From Nemertoderma westbladi (lineage: Eukaryota > Xenacoelomorpha > Nemertodermatida > Nemertodermatidae), in assembly GCA_032718475.1 (NCBI GenBank), contig JAUCBJ010006837.1:1-52741 (forward strand): DNA of 52,741 nucleotides, given 5' to 3'. Below the pieces are notes generated by a model that was not told where the DNA came from, ran no database searches, and saw nothing but the letters and a program-made list of their open reading frames with translations. Positions 29,696 to 40,700 of the stretch are shown in pieces. The translations under genes were made by a program, and so were the position numbers. Within the stretch, counting starts at the first letter, position 1, and each line of letters opens with the position of its first letter.

Positions 29696-30807
29696 CAGTC
29701 CCTATCTCATTCTGAATATTATTTCTCAAACTGGGTATCATTTCTCAAACCTTTTACTAATGATAGTCAACGGAGAATTTCAGTAGGTAAGACTGGGGTA
29801 AGAGTTGAGAAATCAGAAAGATGCAGCCAGCTCAATCTAACTCAAACTAGAGTCTGGCGCCATGGTTTGAGTTAGGTTGACTTCCAACTGTGTCATACTC
29901 AGCATTACTCTTCCTGTACGGGATGGATAATTACTCTGGTTGAGTGAGGCACCACATGGGGAAGGGGCCTCTGTCTGTTGCTTGGGCTCTTGAGTTAATG
30001 GGTTGAATTACATAAGCTGGGCAGGCCGGCTTGCGTGTGTCTCATAAAAGACATGTCAATCACGCAGTTCCTTTGTGGGCTTTACTAAATGTATGTTGTT
30101 AACTAAACCACACTGGCTCGGTCTGTTTGTAGAGAAAGTTTTAATTCTGGGAATATTGTTGTGGGAAATTGGTGCTCTGTTGTCTGTCTGTTTGATGTCA
30201 ATTGGTGCCTTACAAGACATATCAGTTTAAAAATCTAATGGTTAATTAAGAATTATTAGTGCATATGGGACCTCGCAACACCCCCCCCCCCCCCCCCTCC
30301 CATTAGAAACATTAGCGAAATATACGCAACATTAAAATAAATTTATAAAATTGGTTGGTTATATTATATGGTTATATTTTAATGTAAAATAACGTTAAAA
30401 TGTTATGAGTCATACATACTTAATAAATGTAATAAAAATTAATAAATCTTCAGTTTAATAATTTTTTAGCATATAATTTTTTTATTCTGAAATTTAAAAA
30501 TAAATTGAGTCACTGAGTCTGCAACTTAATTCTCACTGTCTACTGGAGTTAATTACACACAAACAAATCAAGTTTAGGGAATGTTATAACAGCAGGAGAC
30601 CATCAATCCCGTAGGCAGAGTATAACAGAAGCGAGTGGGCCATTAAACACAGACAGCTTGTTGTATGAATGCTACACAGTGCACAGTGGGTGGTTACGCG
30701 AGTTTGAGTTGGGTTTGAGTAAACCAGACAGGTTTGAGTTAGTAAGAGTGAGGTAAGAGAAAAGGTACCCAGTTTGAGAAACAGTATCTAGAATGAGATA
30801 GGGACTG
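29696..30807. mobile_element. 1.1-kb TA-flanked non-autonomous element
   Basis: Inverted ends start CAGTCCCTATCTCATTCT and continue to TTTCTCAAACTGGGTA. They are flanked by TA on both sides (29694-29695, 30808-30809), as in Tc1/mariner-type elements. GTTTGAGTTAG words recur in both subterminal regions. Interior non-coding, with a C17 run at 30281-30297. Confidence 0.75.
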
Positions 30808-30809
30808 TA

Positions 30810-31914
30810 CATAGTGTCACAGCCCAGAGTCGCACCGTACCAGGTCTGCAGCCCTGCAGGTAGGTCTAGTTTGGCCTGTATTTATATAGGCTGCAAGGTA
30901 CCGTACTACCTCGTACTGCAGTGAGGCGTTTCTCCAGTTCCTTCCTCCTAAATGTTAAAAAAAGATATCTAAGAATGTCGTTTATATACGTTCGCCTCTT
31001 TCTGCCTTTTCCTTTTTATTACAGACATTGAAACGTTTTAATATTAAAGTAAAGTAAAAAAAAGTATTGACCGGTCTTCTAAGCGGAAGATCTGGTCAAG
31101 CCCCAGAACAGCCAAATTTTTGCTCGCTTCCAGTTGTACTGTAGGCTAATGGCAACCTGTCATGAGTTAAGGAGTAAAGAATATGGTTAGATAACCAGAG
31201 TACTCGACCTTGGGAGTAGTGTGGTGCCTTCCCTGCGTTACAGATAATAGCCAAGATAATGGAGCCTTTGGGTTGTTGCCTCTGGTGTTTCTTCTTACAC
31301 GTTTAAATATAACTTTACTTTACTTTACTTTATGCAGTTCTTAGCCAACACTACATTTTCTAGACCATACTTTGATATAGTGGAGCGGAGATAGGTGTTG
31401 TTCGACTCTAAGTGACATCCTTCTTTTAAAACTGGCATAACAACCCGTTACTATGGGAATATTAATGTTATTCTTATAATGTTACTATTTAGTTAGCTTA
31501 AATATAGCTCAAAATGTGGAGAAAAAGAAGTACCTACTTTTTTCCCTGGGGAATAATAGTTAATCATACAGTAGGCCTAGGATTGCATTGAACTTACTTT
31601 TCCCGGCGAAAGATGTAAATGTGAAAATATTTTTCGTGTTGAAAGAGCATCGAAATAGAAAATGTTTGTAGCTTTAAGTAATATATTTATATTAATATAT
31701 ATTCATATACATATAATATATATTCTTAATAAACTTCATATATTCCAGAACCATTAAATTAATTAACAATTTCCTAAGTACTAAATAATTATTTATACAG
31801 TACTAATAAATGTATTTAATGTGAACGATATACACCCCCCTTCTGGGGGTAGTGGATACATGACATGTCCACCAAAAATACTATTCAATTAATTCAGCCA
31901 AATTAGTTATACAG
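30810..31914. other. Gene-free stretch
   Basis: Has AAAGTAAAGTAAA (31045-31060) and ACTTTACTTTACTTTAC (31313-31330) tracts facing each other, and a hairpin GACCGGTCTTC/GAAGATCTGGTC at 31070-31097. No gene. Confidence 0.5.
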
Positions 31915-31916
31915 TA

Positions 31917-32604
31917 CAGGCCACCAGAAAACGCAGATTTGTACAATTGTGAATACATTTTATCAAATGTGTACCAGTGTAATGTAATGTTGTTGAACGG
32001 GACAATTGAACATAATTGAATTGGCATCAACCAAAATTTTTTCGCCAAAGGGTACAATTGAATACTTTTGAAACACTTAGTAAGCTGGAAACTCTCTGTA
32101 GTTTGCCGCTAACTGTCACTCACTGCAGCTGGAAATGCGATAAGGATATTGTTTACCTTTATAGTGTGCGGTTAATAGTGTCTAGTAGGCAGGCCTATAG
32201 TTAGTGATGTTAAGGCATCTTCTGGTGTTTCTGTGTGCCTTCTCGGTGTCAGACTAATGGCGCGACATCTCCCCCTGCACTAAATTAATTATTCAATGGT
32301 CTAGGCTCCTCCATCCACATACCCATCCACCCATACACTCCACGAACCTCCATGTGGTCTTGTATGTAGTTCTCTCTCTACCAATACAGCCCATGTCCGC
32401 AATGTTACGCCCTGGGGACTCTCTCATCTACCTGATATCAGACATACAGGCGCACCGCACACAAAGCCTTTGTCGGTCCCAGCAAGTTAGCCTCCTGCTG
32501 TGTAATCTAGAAGATAACTCTCCATAACCTGCCAATCAGATGACTTGAACAAATGTGTTCACATGTGATCACATTGGATGAAATCTGCTTTTTCTGGTGG
32601 CCTG
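31917..32604. mobile_element. 688-bp TA-flanked MITE
   Basis: Inverted ends CAGGCCACCAGAAAA (then CGCAGATTT on the left, AGCAGATTT on the right), flanked by TA at 31915-31916 and 32605-32606; TACAGTA extends outside both ends. TA duplication and CAGG ends suggest a Tc1/mariner-type element. No ORF with a domain. Confidence 0.75.
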
Positions 32605-32606
32605 TA

Positions 32607-33071
32607 CTGTATATCCAATTTGAAGTTTATGCAATGTTACTCCTAGCGGCCAATGTAAGAAAATAGGAATTTTAGAATGTAAACCATTTAAATAAGTTTG
32701 ACATCAATATTCACTAACAAATTCAGGTGCTTTTTTGATGATCGAATCTTACGGCGATTGGATGAATTAAGCATAGAGCTATACAACATACATGACACAG
32801 TACCACAGTAGGCCTAATGTTTTACCTTTGGAGCTTGGGTGTTATTATTCCCTTGGGCAAAATAACACCTATGCAATTAATGAATTAAAGTGAAACACAC
32901 CGAAAATTTTCCCCAATGCCCTTGGGCAAAATCAATATAAACACCCCCAAAACTTTCCAAGCCCCATTTTGTAAACTCTCCCCCCAAACAATGCCCTTTT
33001 AGAATCTGTAAATAGTTGTTAAGGGATAAAAATAATCGAAATGCATACCACAGTACATGTGTAACAACTTA
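32607..33071. other. Gene-free stretch with repeated CCCTTGGGCAAAAT words
   Basis: At 32850-32945 CCCTTGGGCAAAAT occurs twice and matches the arm sequence of the palindrome that follows, hinting at older copies of that element. Confidence 0.5.
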
Positions 33072-33204
33072 CTTATTCCCCAGAAGTTAGTTATTTTCCC
33101 AGTTATTTAACCCTTGGGCAGGAACACCCTCGGGCTTCGCCCTCGGGTTGTTTCCTGCCCGCGGGTTAAATAACTGGGAAAATAACTAACTTCTGGGGAA
33201 TAAG
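33072..33204. mobile_element. 133-bp near-perfect palindromic element
   Basis: Arms CTTATTCCCCAGAAGTTAG ... GTTATTTAACCC are mirrored perfectly on the right, enclosing GGGCAGGAA/TTTCCTGCCC and a CCCTCGGGCTTCGCCCTCGGG core. Nearly the whole length can fold into one stem. There is no coding capacity; a foldback/MITE-type mobile palindrome is likely. Confidence 0.8.
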
Positions 33205-33340
33205 CATAGTTGTAAATACTTATTTAATATTGATTGACGTAATACAGTATAATCAATACATAAAAATTAAATTATTTTAATTTTTAATATAATTTTTATA
33301 AGTATTAATGCCCATTAATGCTAATATAAGTATTACTGCC

Positions 33341-34271
33341 CTGGGACTGGAGCTAAATGCGTCACTAACCGCAGTCTGCTCTGGGACTGGAGCTAAATGC
33401 GTCACTAACCGCAGTCTGCTATGGGACTGGAGCTAAATGCGTCACTAACCGCAGTCTGCTATGGGACTGGAGCTAAATGCGTCACTAACCGCAGTCTGCT
33501 CTGGGACTGGAGCTAAATGCGTCACTAACCGCAGTCTGCTCTGAGACTGGAGCTAAATGCGTCACTAACCGCAGTCTGCTCTGGGACTGGAGCTAAATGC
33601 GTCACTAACCGCAGTCTGCTCTGGGACTGGAGCTAAATGCGTCACTAACCGCAGTCTGCTCTGGGACTGGAGCTAAATGCGTCACTAACCGCAGTCTGCT
33701 ATGGGACTGGAGCTAAATGCGTCACTAACCGCAGTCTGTTCTGGGACTGGAGCTAAATGCGTCACTAACCGCAGTCTGCTCTGGGAATGGAGCTAAATGC
33801 GTCACTAACCGCAGTCTGTTCTGGGACTGGAGCTAAATGCGTCACTAACCGCAGTCTGCTCTGGGAATGGAGCTAAATGCGTCACTAACCGCAGTCTGTT
33901 CTGGGAATGGAGCTAAATGCGTCACTAACCGCTGTCTGCTCTGGGACTGGAGCTAGATGTGTCACTAACCGCAGTCTGCTCTGGGACTGGACCTAAATGC
34001 GTCACTAACCGCAGTCTGCTCTGGGACTGGAGCTAAATGCGTCACTAACCGCAGTCTGCTCTGGGACTGGAGCTAAATGCGTCACTAACCGCAGTCTGCT
34101 CTGGGACTGGAGCTAAATGCGTCACTAACCGCAGTCTGCTATGGGACTGGAGCTAAATGCGTCACTAACCGCAGTCTGCTCTGGGACTGGAGCTAAATGC
34201 GTCACTAACCGCAGTCTGCTATGGGACTGGAGCTAAATCCGTCACTAACCGCAGTCGGCTCTGGGACTGGA
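33341..34271. repeat. Minisatellite, 40-bp unit, 23 copies plus a partial
   Basis: Unit CTGGGACTGGAGCTAAATGC + GTCACTAACCGCAGTCTGCT, exactly 40 bp, from 33341 to 34260, then about 11 bp of a 24th unit. Copies differ at few sites (first base A or C, GGACTGG/GGAATGG, CTGCT/CTGTT). Between 33701 and 33900 the variants alternate, giving a local 80-bp dimer period. The high similarity implies recent expansion. Not coding (40 is not a multiple of 3). Confidence 0.97.
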
Positions 34272-34689
34272 AGTAACACAAAACTCGTGAGACTTTGTAA
34301 GTAATTCCTGGACGAATAACTGAAGAAATCTTTATTTCTAGTTTGGTGCGGCACGTTTGATGCGATTAAACGGGGGCCGCAAAAATCATTTATTACTCGG
34401 GAAAAAAAGTAGAAGATTTGTTTTACTATTCTTAAGGCATTTTATTTACCGAGCGTCATTGGCAGCGAGGTTAATAAAGGGTCAAGATAATATTGAAGAC
34501 AAATGTTCTACGGTTTTTTTCCCATGTAATACGTACTTTTTTCTTAAATTGGTAGATTTTTATTGGTTAAATACTTAATAAATTATAGAGCGATAGTGTT
34601 ACAAAATAAATTGAACTGTAGTAGTATTTTACTATATTGCTTCCATAGTTACTGCTATTGTAATTATTGTACTCTTCAACACCTGTCAG

Positions 34690-35310
34690 TAACGTACCAC
34701 AGTAACGTAGTGACGTACCACAGTAACGTACCACAGTAACGTAGTGAAGTACCACAGTGACGTAGTGACGTACCACAGTAACGTAGTGACGTACCACAGT
34801 AACGTAGTGACGTACCACAGTAACGTAGTGACGTACCACAGTAACGTAAAGTGAGGTTAGTGACGTACCACAGTAACCGTAGTGACGTACCACAGTAACG
34901 TAGTGACGTACCTCAGTAACGTAGTGACGTACCACAGTAACGTAGTGACGTACCACAGTAACGTACCACAGTAACGTAGTGAAGTACCACAGTGACGTAG
35001 TGACGTACCACAGTAACGTAGTGACGTACCACAGTAACGTAGTGACGTACCACAGTAACTTAGTGACGTACCACAGTAACGTAAAGTGAGGTTAGTGACG
35101 TACCACAGTAACCGTAGTGACGTACCACAGTAACGTAGTGACGTACCTCAGTAACGTAGTGACGTACCACAGTAACGTAGTGACGTACCACTGTAACGTA
35201 GTGACATACTACAGTAACGTAGTGACGTACCACAGTAACGTAGTGACGTACCACAGTAACGTAGTGACGTACCACAGTACGTAGTGACGTACCACTGTAA
35301 CGTAGTGGAT
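34690..35310. repeat. Minisatellite, 21-bp unit GTAACGTAGTGACGTACCACA
   Basis: About 29 units. A higher-order duplication is visible: the block with GAAGTACCACAGTGACG, AAAGTGAGG and ACCTCAG variants at about 34740-34935 recurs 235 bp later (34975-35170). Minus-strand frames are open (VVRHYVT heptads) only because the unit is 21 bp; I do not regard them as genes. Each unit has a TGACGTA (CRE half-site-like) word. Confidence 0.95.
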
Positions 35311-35400
35311 AAGATGTCGGGTTATGATTGTAAAGGCTGTTGGTTCGAATCTCACCCATCGAATGACGTCATGTCATGTCATGTTGGGTCTTGGGTGACA
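35298..35400 (+). mobile_element. tRNA-derived SINE head
   Basis: TAACGTAGTGGATAAGATG resembles a pol III A box region, and GGTTCGAATCT at 35342-35352 contains a perfect B box (GTTCGAATC fits GWTCRANNC), with tRNA-like spacing. There is no full acceptor stem, so it is a SINE head, not a tRNA gene. The 3' body runs through TGACGTCATGTCATGTCATG and may reach about 35460. It abuts the 21-bp minisatellite, whose unit shares GTAACGTAGTG with it. Confidence 0.6.
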
Positions 35401-35558
35401 TACTGAATATACATAGTTGATAGTTAATGTATGTCTTACGAGGGACATACCGAGAATAATGTCGTACTGCGATATAAAGTTGGAAAATATATGGCCCTGA
35501 AGATTTGGTAATTAATTTAACACAAATACATAAATGAAATAACTCAACTTGAAGTGTA

Positions 35559-35569
35559 TTTATTTTATT
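35559..35569 (-). promoter_or_regulatory. Candidate polyadenylation signals for MYBBP1A
   Basis: Two overlapping AATAAA hexamers on the minus strand (35564-35559 and 35569-35564), about 195 bp after the MYBBP1A stop codon. Confidence 0.5.
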
Positions 35570-35762
35570 GAATTAGAAAAAAAAAATATATTCACCATTC
35601 ATCGCCAAATTATTTCATTATTACTAATCCGTAGACTTTATCAGAAGATCATAATATAATTATAATATAAAAAATAACAATTATATATCTTTTATGTTAA
35701 AGTCACCAAACCAGATAACTAATGACGAACATCTTGGCGTTGAATTCCCCCCCAGACCTCTA

Positions 35763-38700
35763 CTAATCTGCGCTAGACTTTATTCGCTGAATGACAACGC
35801 ATCGCCTTTTACTCCGTCTTACAGTCCCGACAACCTCCTCAGTAACATCTGGTTGACCCCGGTTGGTGAGTCGTCGTTTTGGAGCCACTGGAACCTCCTT
35901 TCCACCGCTGCCGACCAACCCATTAGTTAACGTTTCTCTTCCAGAATCATTATTGCCCGTTTCTCGGCCTCCAAGAATTGATTCTGTTTCCTTTAACGTG
36001 GTTTCCGACTCACTAGCGCCCACGAGTGTAACCGCAGGAGCATCGCTTACCGGGTCAGCCATGGTTAATTCTTCAATTTTCATATCTTCTTCTTTCGGCT
36101 TATTTTCTATCCTTTTAGGACTTTTAATCTCCGCAACTATTATATCACCTTCTCCCACTTCGTCATCCATAGCAACAATAATTCTTCCAGCATCATCTTT
36201 ATCTGCTTGGTCTTCATCTTCCATATCTACCCCAATAACTCCATTAACAGCTGTTGCTTCCCCTGACCCGGGTTTGTTCCCACTGCTATCGGTATCCTTA
36301 CTGCTACTATCAACGCCGGTAGGTTCCACCACCCTTTTAACCATCGCTATTAGTTTGCGAGGCACATCGTTACCCCCGTAACGCTGTTTACACGATGCCA
36401 TGGCAACTGTCACAGCCTCCCCGAGGTCGGAACGTTGACTCGAGTCAATATGTTCCGCGAACGATGGTGAGACAAATAAACAATCGATTAAAATTAGTAT
36501 TTCAGTAAATAAACGCGGTTTAGGTGTGGCCGATGGATCATTTAAGTTTGTAGAAAGTTGAGTGACGATTTGATTGCTAAAGTCTTTAAGGCGAGACTGA
36601 ACTTGGTTCTGGTTACACCGGCTAATGGTGTTGCTTTTAATGATTTCGTGAAGGATCGTGTAAGCTTGTATCTTGCGATAGGGATTGGAAGCCGTTGAGG
36701 TGGATACAGTGAGTTCTGGAACTAAGGAGAATCCAAGATCGGGAAATTTCCGCACAACATCCATAAAGAACTTCGGTTTCATATGAGACAACCTGCCGCT
36801 CATGTAGGTCCTTAAGGTCGTCATCAACAAGTTGGTCACGGAATCTCTCGGATTCTCACTACTCTCCAGAACTTTGATAAGATAAAGCGCGGCCTCGTAG
36901 AGGTAGTTCGATGTCAAAGGAGATAGAGATTTGTTTCCTAAATGAAGGCAATTAAACAGAGCTGATTTGCCGATATCGTAAGCCGCCGTGTTCCCATTAA
37001 TATGAGGGAATTGTTTGCTACATGTAAATAATCCTAAAGTCTGAACTACCTTCTTATACAAATGACTATCAACTTCTATCTCGATTAGCAGTTTAACCAA
37101 CGTTTCCAAACAATATAGAATTAGATAATTATCGCTTTTATCTTTAATGTAGGTGTAAATAAGGTCAATCAACCTAAGCTTAAAATTATCCAACAGCAAT
37201 TTCGATTTAATTTTATGTTCTTTAGATTTGGTTGTTTTTAATTTGAATACTTTCGCAATCGCGCTATCAAACTTAAGCATTTCCTCATCGTTCAAATCAT
37301 CTGCGCTTTCATCAGCGGCGAAACTTTCACCCATAGCGTTCTTTACATCACTTGCAAACTGCTCATCCAGGTCCACTGAATCGGAATCAGATTCACTGTC
37401 ACTGCTGGATTCCTCATCAGGAGGTGGGGTGGAGGATCCCAAATCCTTATCATCGGCATATACATCTTCACCACTCTCACCTTCGACGTCGGAATCATCC
37501 ACCTTAACAACATCATCATCATCCTTTCCACTACTAAGAAGTGGCGCTGTTAGAAGTTGTATGGTAGACGGCGTTATCTCCGGGACTATTTGATGGAATG
37601 CATGACGAACAATCGTTTTCGTGTGCGGAACATCAGAAGACAAAATGGTGAGTAATATCTCCGAGACAACATCAACCCAATGAGGTTCGCCGTTGGTGGG
37701 ATCTGAGGCGGAAGTCGCGACCTTCTTAGCGCAGACGAGTAAATCGGGAAGAACTGAAACAGATTCCGACTTATTTCCGAGAATATTAACTGCGAAATGA
37801 ACGAGAATCTCGAAGACCGCCCTGGTAGGGGATTTACCGTTGGATATCCCGAGGTAAAGTCCCTCCGCTACCGTCAGCAACTCCTCCCACAGTTTTGAGT
37901 CACAAACTGTGTTATGACGTAGTTGCACTTCAGGTTCCGAACAGATGCACTGCCCGGCGAATGTTAGGAATTTGTATCCGATTTCGGGACAACTAGTTAG
38001 ACCCAATGATAAAACTTTATGTAAAGATATATCGAGAAGATTAATTATCTCATCGCTGAGTGGGGGAACAGGTTGGGGGTACTCAGTAAATATTGGTGAA
38101 GATGAGTTTGCTGTTGGTCCTATAAAATATGAATAAAATGCAAGAAAATTACACAATCCAACGTCTTCCGACAAGTAGGATTTATTGGCCATCATCAGAG
38201 CCAATATAGGTTTCCTTGACTCGTCCACATGTTTTTCACTTCCATCACCAGCGTTAATAAACGCATCCCGAAGCCATTCCAGACATTCTCTCATTGCCTT
38301 TGGTTTCAGTTTCGACACACAAGATATAACCGTTTTAGTGGAAGTGCGGCAGTCAAACTTAAACTTTACTGATGAATCGCACAGAGACTTTATAATACGG
38401 AGCTGCTTTTTAGAACTTGTCGAAGGGTCTGAAACGATGTTGGTGAGATTTTCTACAAATATATTGGCAGCCAACCTTAGCCGAGGTTGTGGATGGCCTT
38501 GTTTCCATCGCCACGATAAAACACGAACCAAATTGTTTACGAATGTGTGGCTTAAAACGGTCTTTAATTGGCTCCTGTTGCACAATTCTAACAAAAACGA
38601 AAACACCATCAGAGTCGCTGCCCTGGTAGATGTGTCTGTGTTCTCGCCTGTCCACAATGGACTTGATAACGTCATAAAATGTAACATTCCTTGACAGTCA

Positions 38701-39473
38701 GCTACAAGTAACTCAGCCACCATCTTCAACAGAGGATGTATAACAGGAAGGTGTTGCACGGTTTGTTGAATAACAAATTGAATCCTCTCTAGGTTATCCT
38801 TGTTTACAATAGACCCTCCCCAGTGGTTACTGATAAACTCTTCTGTAATGCATTTAGGGAAGATACTGGAGCCCTGTATCACAAAAACAACCCTTAACAA
38901 ACTACAGTCACTCCAACCTAGTTTCAGCTCAGATTCCACTTCTGGCCAGATAAACTTTCGAAATTTTTTTGAATTTAATTGAGATAGAATTTCCTTCAAA
39001 ATTTCTGCCGAAATTACTTCTAAATAGGATCTTTTAGAAGCAATTATAAATAATTTGTTAATAATGGCAGCAACATACTTAGTATCGCATGAAGGAAGCA
39101 ATCCAGATTGGCATATAGCCACCATGAAAAACATTTGGCCAATACAATTCTCACGTTTATAAATTTTATCTGAAACATTGACATTGAGCTGTTTGTCGCA
39201 TTCTTCTAAAGCCCGGTCAATAGGGACGTCAAAATTAAGCAAAAGTTCGGATAGAGCCATGGTGAATCCATTTCGGGCGCCTTCTCTTGGAGACGATAAT
39301 CCTTTCACTAAACGTTGTAACGTATAAGTAACCTCCTGCTCCAGGGCCTCAGGATCGTTGTCTTCCTTGAACTGTTTGAGATCGCTGATTAAACTGCAAA
39401 CGGAATCGATATGGATATCAGTTGCGGGAGAGGCCAACTTCCAGAAGTGACCACGGAGAGAATCCGCATCCAT
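35763..39473 (-). CDS. MYBBP1A: MYBBP1A / DNA polymerase V (Pol5) family nucleolar protein
   Basis: A 1236-residue single-exon protein (human MYBBP1A is about 1330). The family (Pol5 in yeast) consists of nucleolar HEAT-repeat proteins acting in rRNA synthesis, ribosome biogenesis and transcriptional co-regulation. Seen here: the N-terminal family block with REGARNGFTMALSELL (about residues 60-75), then the CIGQMFFMVAICQSG region; a long helical repeat body; an acidic, Ser/Asp-rich linker at about residues 646-710 (GKDDDD, SSSDSESDSDSVD), typical of the family; more repeats to about 1090; and a low-complexity C-terminus ending in a basic RRSKRRC segment that probably gives nucleolar targeting. 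I start at the ATG at 39473 (MDADSL, ATGG context); in-frame upstream codons are not ATG. TRRAP converges on it from the other side, 12.2 kb away. No introns or frameshifts. Confidence 0.93.
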   Translation of the reverse strand: MDADSLRGHFWKLASPATDIHIDSVCSLISDLKQFKEDNDPEALEQEVTYTLQRLVKGLSSPREGARNGFTMALSELLLNFDVPIDRALEECDKQLNVNVSDKIYKRENCIGQMFFMVAICQSGLLPSCDTKYVAAIINKLFIIASKRSYLEVISAEILKEILSQLNSKKFRKFIWPEVESELKLGWSDCSLLRVVFVIQGSSIFPKCITEEFISNHWGGSIVNKDNLERIQFVIQQTVQHLPVIHPLLKMVAELLVADCQGMLHFMTLSSPLWTGENTDTSTRAATLMVFSFLLELCNRSQLKTVLSHTFVNNLVRVLSWRWKQGHPQPRLRLAANIFVENLTNIVSDPSTSSKKQLRIIKSLCDSSVKFKFDCRTSTKTVISCVSKLKPKAMRECLEWLRDAFINAGDGSEKHVDESRKPILALMMANKSYLSEDVGLCNFLAFYSYFIGPTANSSSPIFTEYPQPVPPLSDEIINLLDISLHKVLSLGLTSCPEIGYKFLTFAGQCICSEPEVQLRHNTVCDSKLWEELLTVAEGLYLGISNGKSPTRAVFEILVHFAVNILGNKSESVSVLPDLLVCAKKVATSASDPTNGEPHWVDVVSEILLTILSSDVPHTKTIVRHAFHQIVPEITPSTIQLLTAPLLSSGKDDDDVVKVDDSDVEGESGEDVYADDKDLGSSTPPPDEESSSDSESDSDSVDLDEQFASDVKNAMGESFAADESADDLNDEEMLKFDSAIAKVFKLKTTKSKEHKIKSKLLLDNFKLRLIDLIYTYIKDKSDNYLILYCLETLVKLLIEIEVDSHLYKKVVQTLGLFTCSKQFPHINGNTAAYDIGKSALFNCLHLGNKSLSPLTSNYLYEAALYLIKVLESSENPRDSVTNLLMTTLRTYMSGRLSHMKPKFFMDVVRKFPDLGFSLVPELTVSTSTASNPYRKIQAYTILHEIIKSNTISRCNQNQVQSRLKDFSNQIVTQLSTNLNDPSATPKPRLFTEILILIDCLFVSPSFAEHIDSSQRSDLGEAVTVAMASCKQRYGGNDVPRKLIAMVKRVVEPTGVDSSSKDTDSSGNKPGSGEATAVNGVIGVDMEDEDQADKDDAGRIIVAMDDEVGEGDIIVAEIKSPKRIENKPKEEDMKIEELTMADPVSDAPAVTLVGASESETTLKETESILGGRETGNNDSGRETLTNGLVGSGGKEVPVAPKRRLTNRGQPDVTEEVVGTVRRSKRRCVVIQRIKSSAD

Positions 39474-39479
39474 TATCAA

Positions 39480-40700
39480 CTTTGATAATACAAACCTGCA
39501 GGCTTTCTACAGCTAGGCCTAAACTTATTATTATTATTATAGGCCTAAACACAGTGAAATATTGTAAAATGAAATGAATTAAAATTAAAATTTATAAATT
39601 AAAGTTTAAAATTATATAATTCAGTAATTTGTGCAGTTATGGGCATATAGGGCCTACTGATATATGCATGCATGCAGATATGGCCGATAAAAATTTCGTC
39701 TGACCATAAAACAGTAAAATATAAATTTCATTAAAAAAAATTGGTTTTCTATTCAGCTATTCTACAATATTCCTAACTCTGTAACTCTTGATTATTGTTT
39801 TGGTTCCTTTCAACTCGCTTCTGTCTGTCTGTAACCTGCCAGCCTGCTCCAATTACTAACCTTCCTGGTTTTGGAGTCCACCAAGCAGCCAAGCAGCCAA
39901 GCTCAAACAGGATAGGCCTAGGTTAATCAGTTAATCCCCCCTCCAGCCTCCACCTATTTTGATGTACGGTCGGTCCGCCTGTCAGCCGGTAGCCTACTGC
40001 ATACTGGCATTGGGCATAGGGCCTAGACCTACTGTTACGTGTTAGCAGGTTAGGCCTATTTATAACAATATTTCAGTATTTTTTCATGTTCAGTAACCAC
40101 TCATTACAGAATTATGCATTATGTCCGTTGATTTTGACTTTTTATGTCCGCGGAAATTCGCGATTTTAGTAGGCCCTACCTGTTCTCTTAGGCTATTATC
40201 AGTACCTTTTTTTAACCTCACAAGTTTCATTTATTTACATAGATAGGCCTAATAAAAACTTTACAAAATTCAGATAATGTTAAACAATACAGCAATAGGC
40301 CTACCCACCAGCTGACATTACTAGGCAACAAATGCTGAAATGTAAGAGGAAAATTTAAAATGAAAAGTGTACCGGTACTTTGCCCACCCCCAACACAGAA
40401 ACAGTCTCTATATGACAGTATGGCTGTATGGTGTATGGATGGAGCAGGAGCATAGGCCTACTTCTGTACTACGACTACCCCACCCTGCCGAACTGCGCCA
40501 ACACCCCCCAAGTCCTGAAGTCTATTAGTCAGTCAGTACCGGTATCCTGGTATCACATCCTGACATATCAGTGTATAGACCATAGACCAGTACTGCAGTA
40601 GCCTATATTTGTTAGGTAAATCATTACAGCATTATTATTAAACACACCGAAATATTATAAAATTAATTAAAATTGGCAGTTATATTTTTGACCTATATTT
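39480..40700. other. Gene-free 5' flank of MYBBP1A
   Basis: Seven TAGGCCTA palindromes lie in 39513-40465. An (ATT)n run lies at 39525-39540. No TATA box is evident close to the MYBBP1A start. No gene. Confidence 0.5.

Noticed and set aside
33341-34271. CRISPR-like array
   Set aside because: Units are contiguous 40-bp copies with no unique spacers; this is a minisatellite in an animal genome.
35298-35358. Functional tRNA gene
   Set aside because: A and B boxes are present but the acceptor stem and a convincing anticodon arm are not; a SINE head fits better.
34567-35359. Two minus-strand ORFs of VVRHYVT heptads
   Set aside because: They exist only because the 21-bp repeat has no stop in that frame; composition and period explain them.
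35863-37593. Plus-strand Ser-rich ORFs opposite MYBBP1A
   Set aside because: Antisense shadows of the MYBBP1A acidic and C-terminal coding regions.
39474-39479. MYBBP1A start two codons upstream of the ATG
   Set aside because: The upstream codon is TTG; the ATG at 39473 is the natural eukaryotic start.
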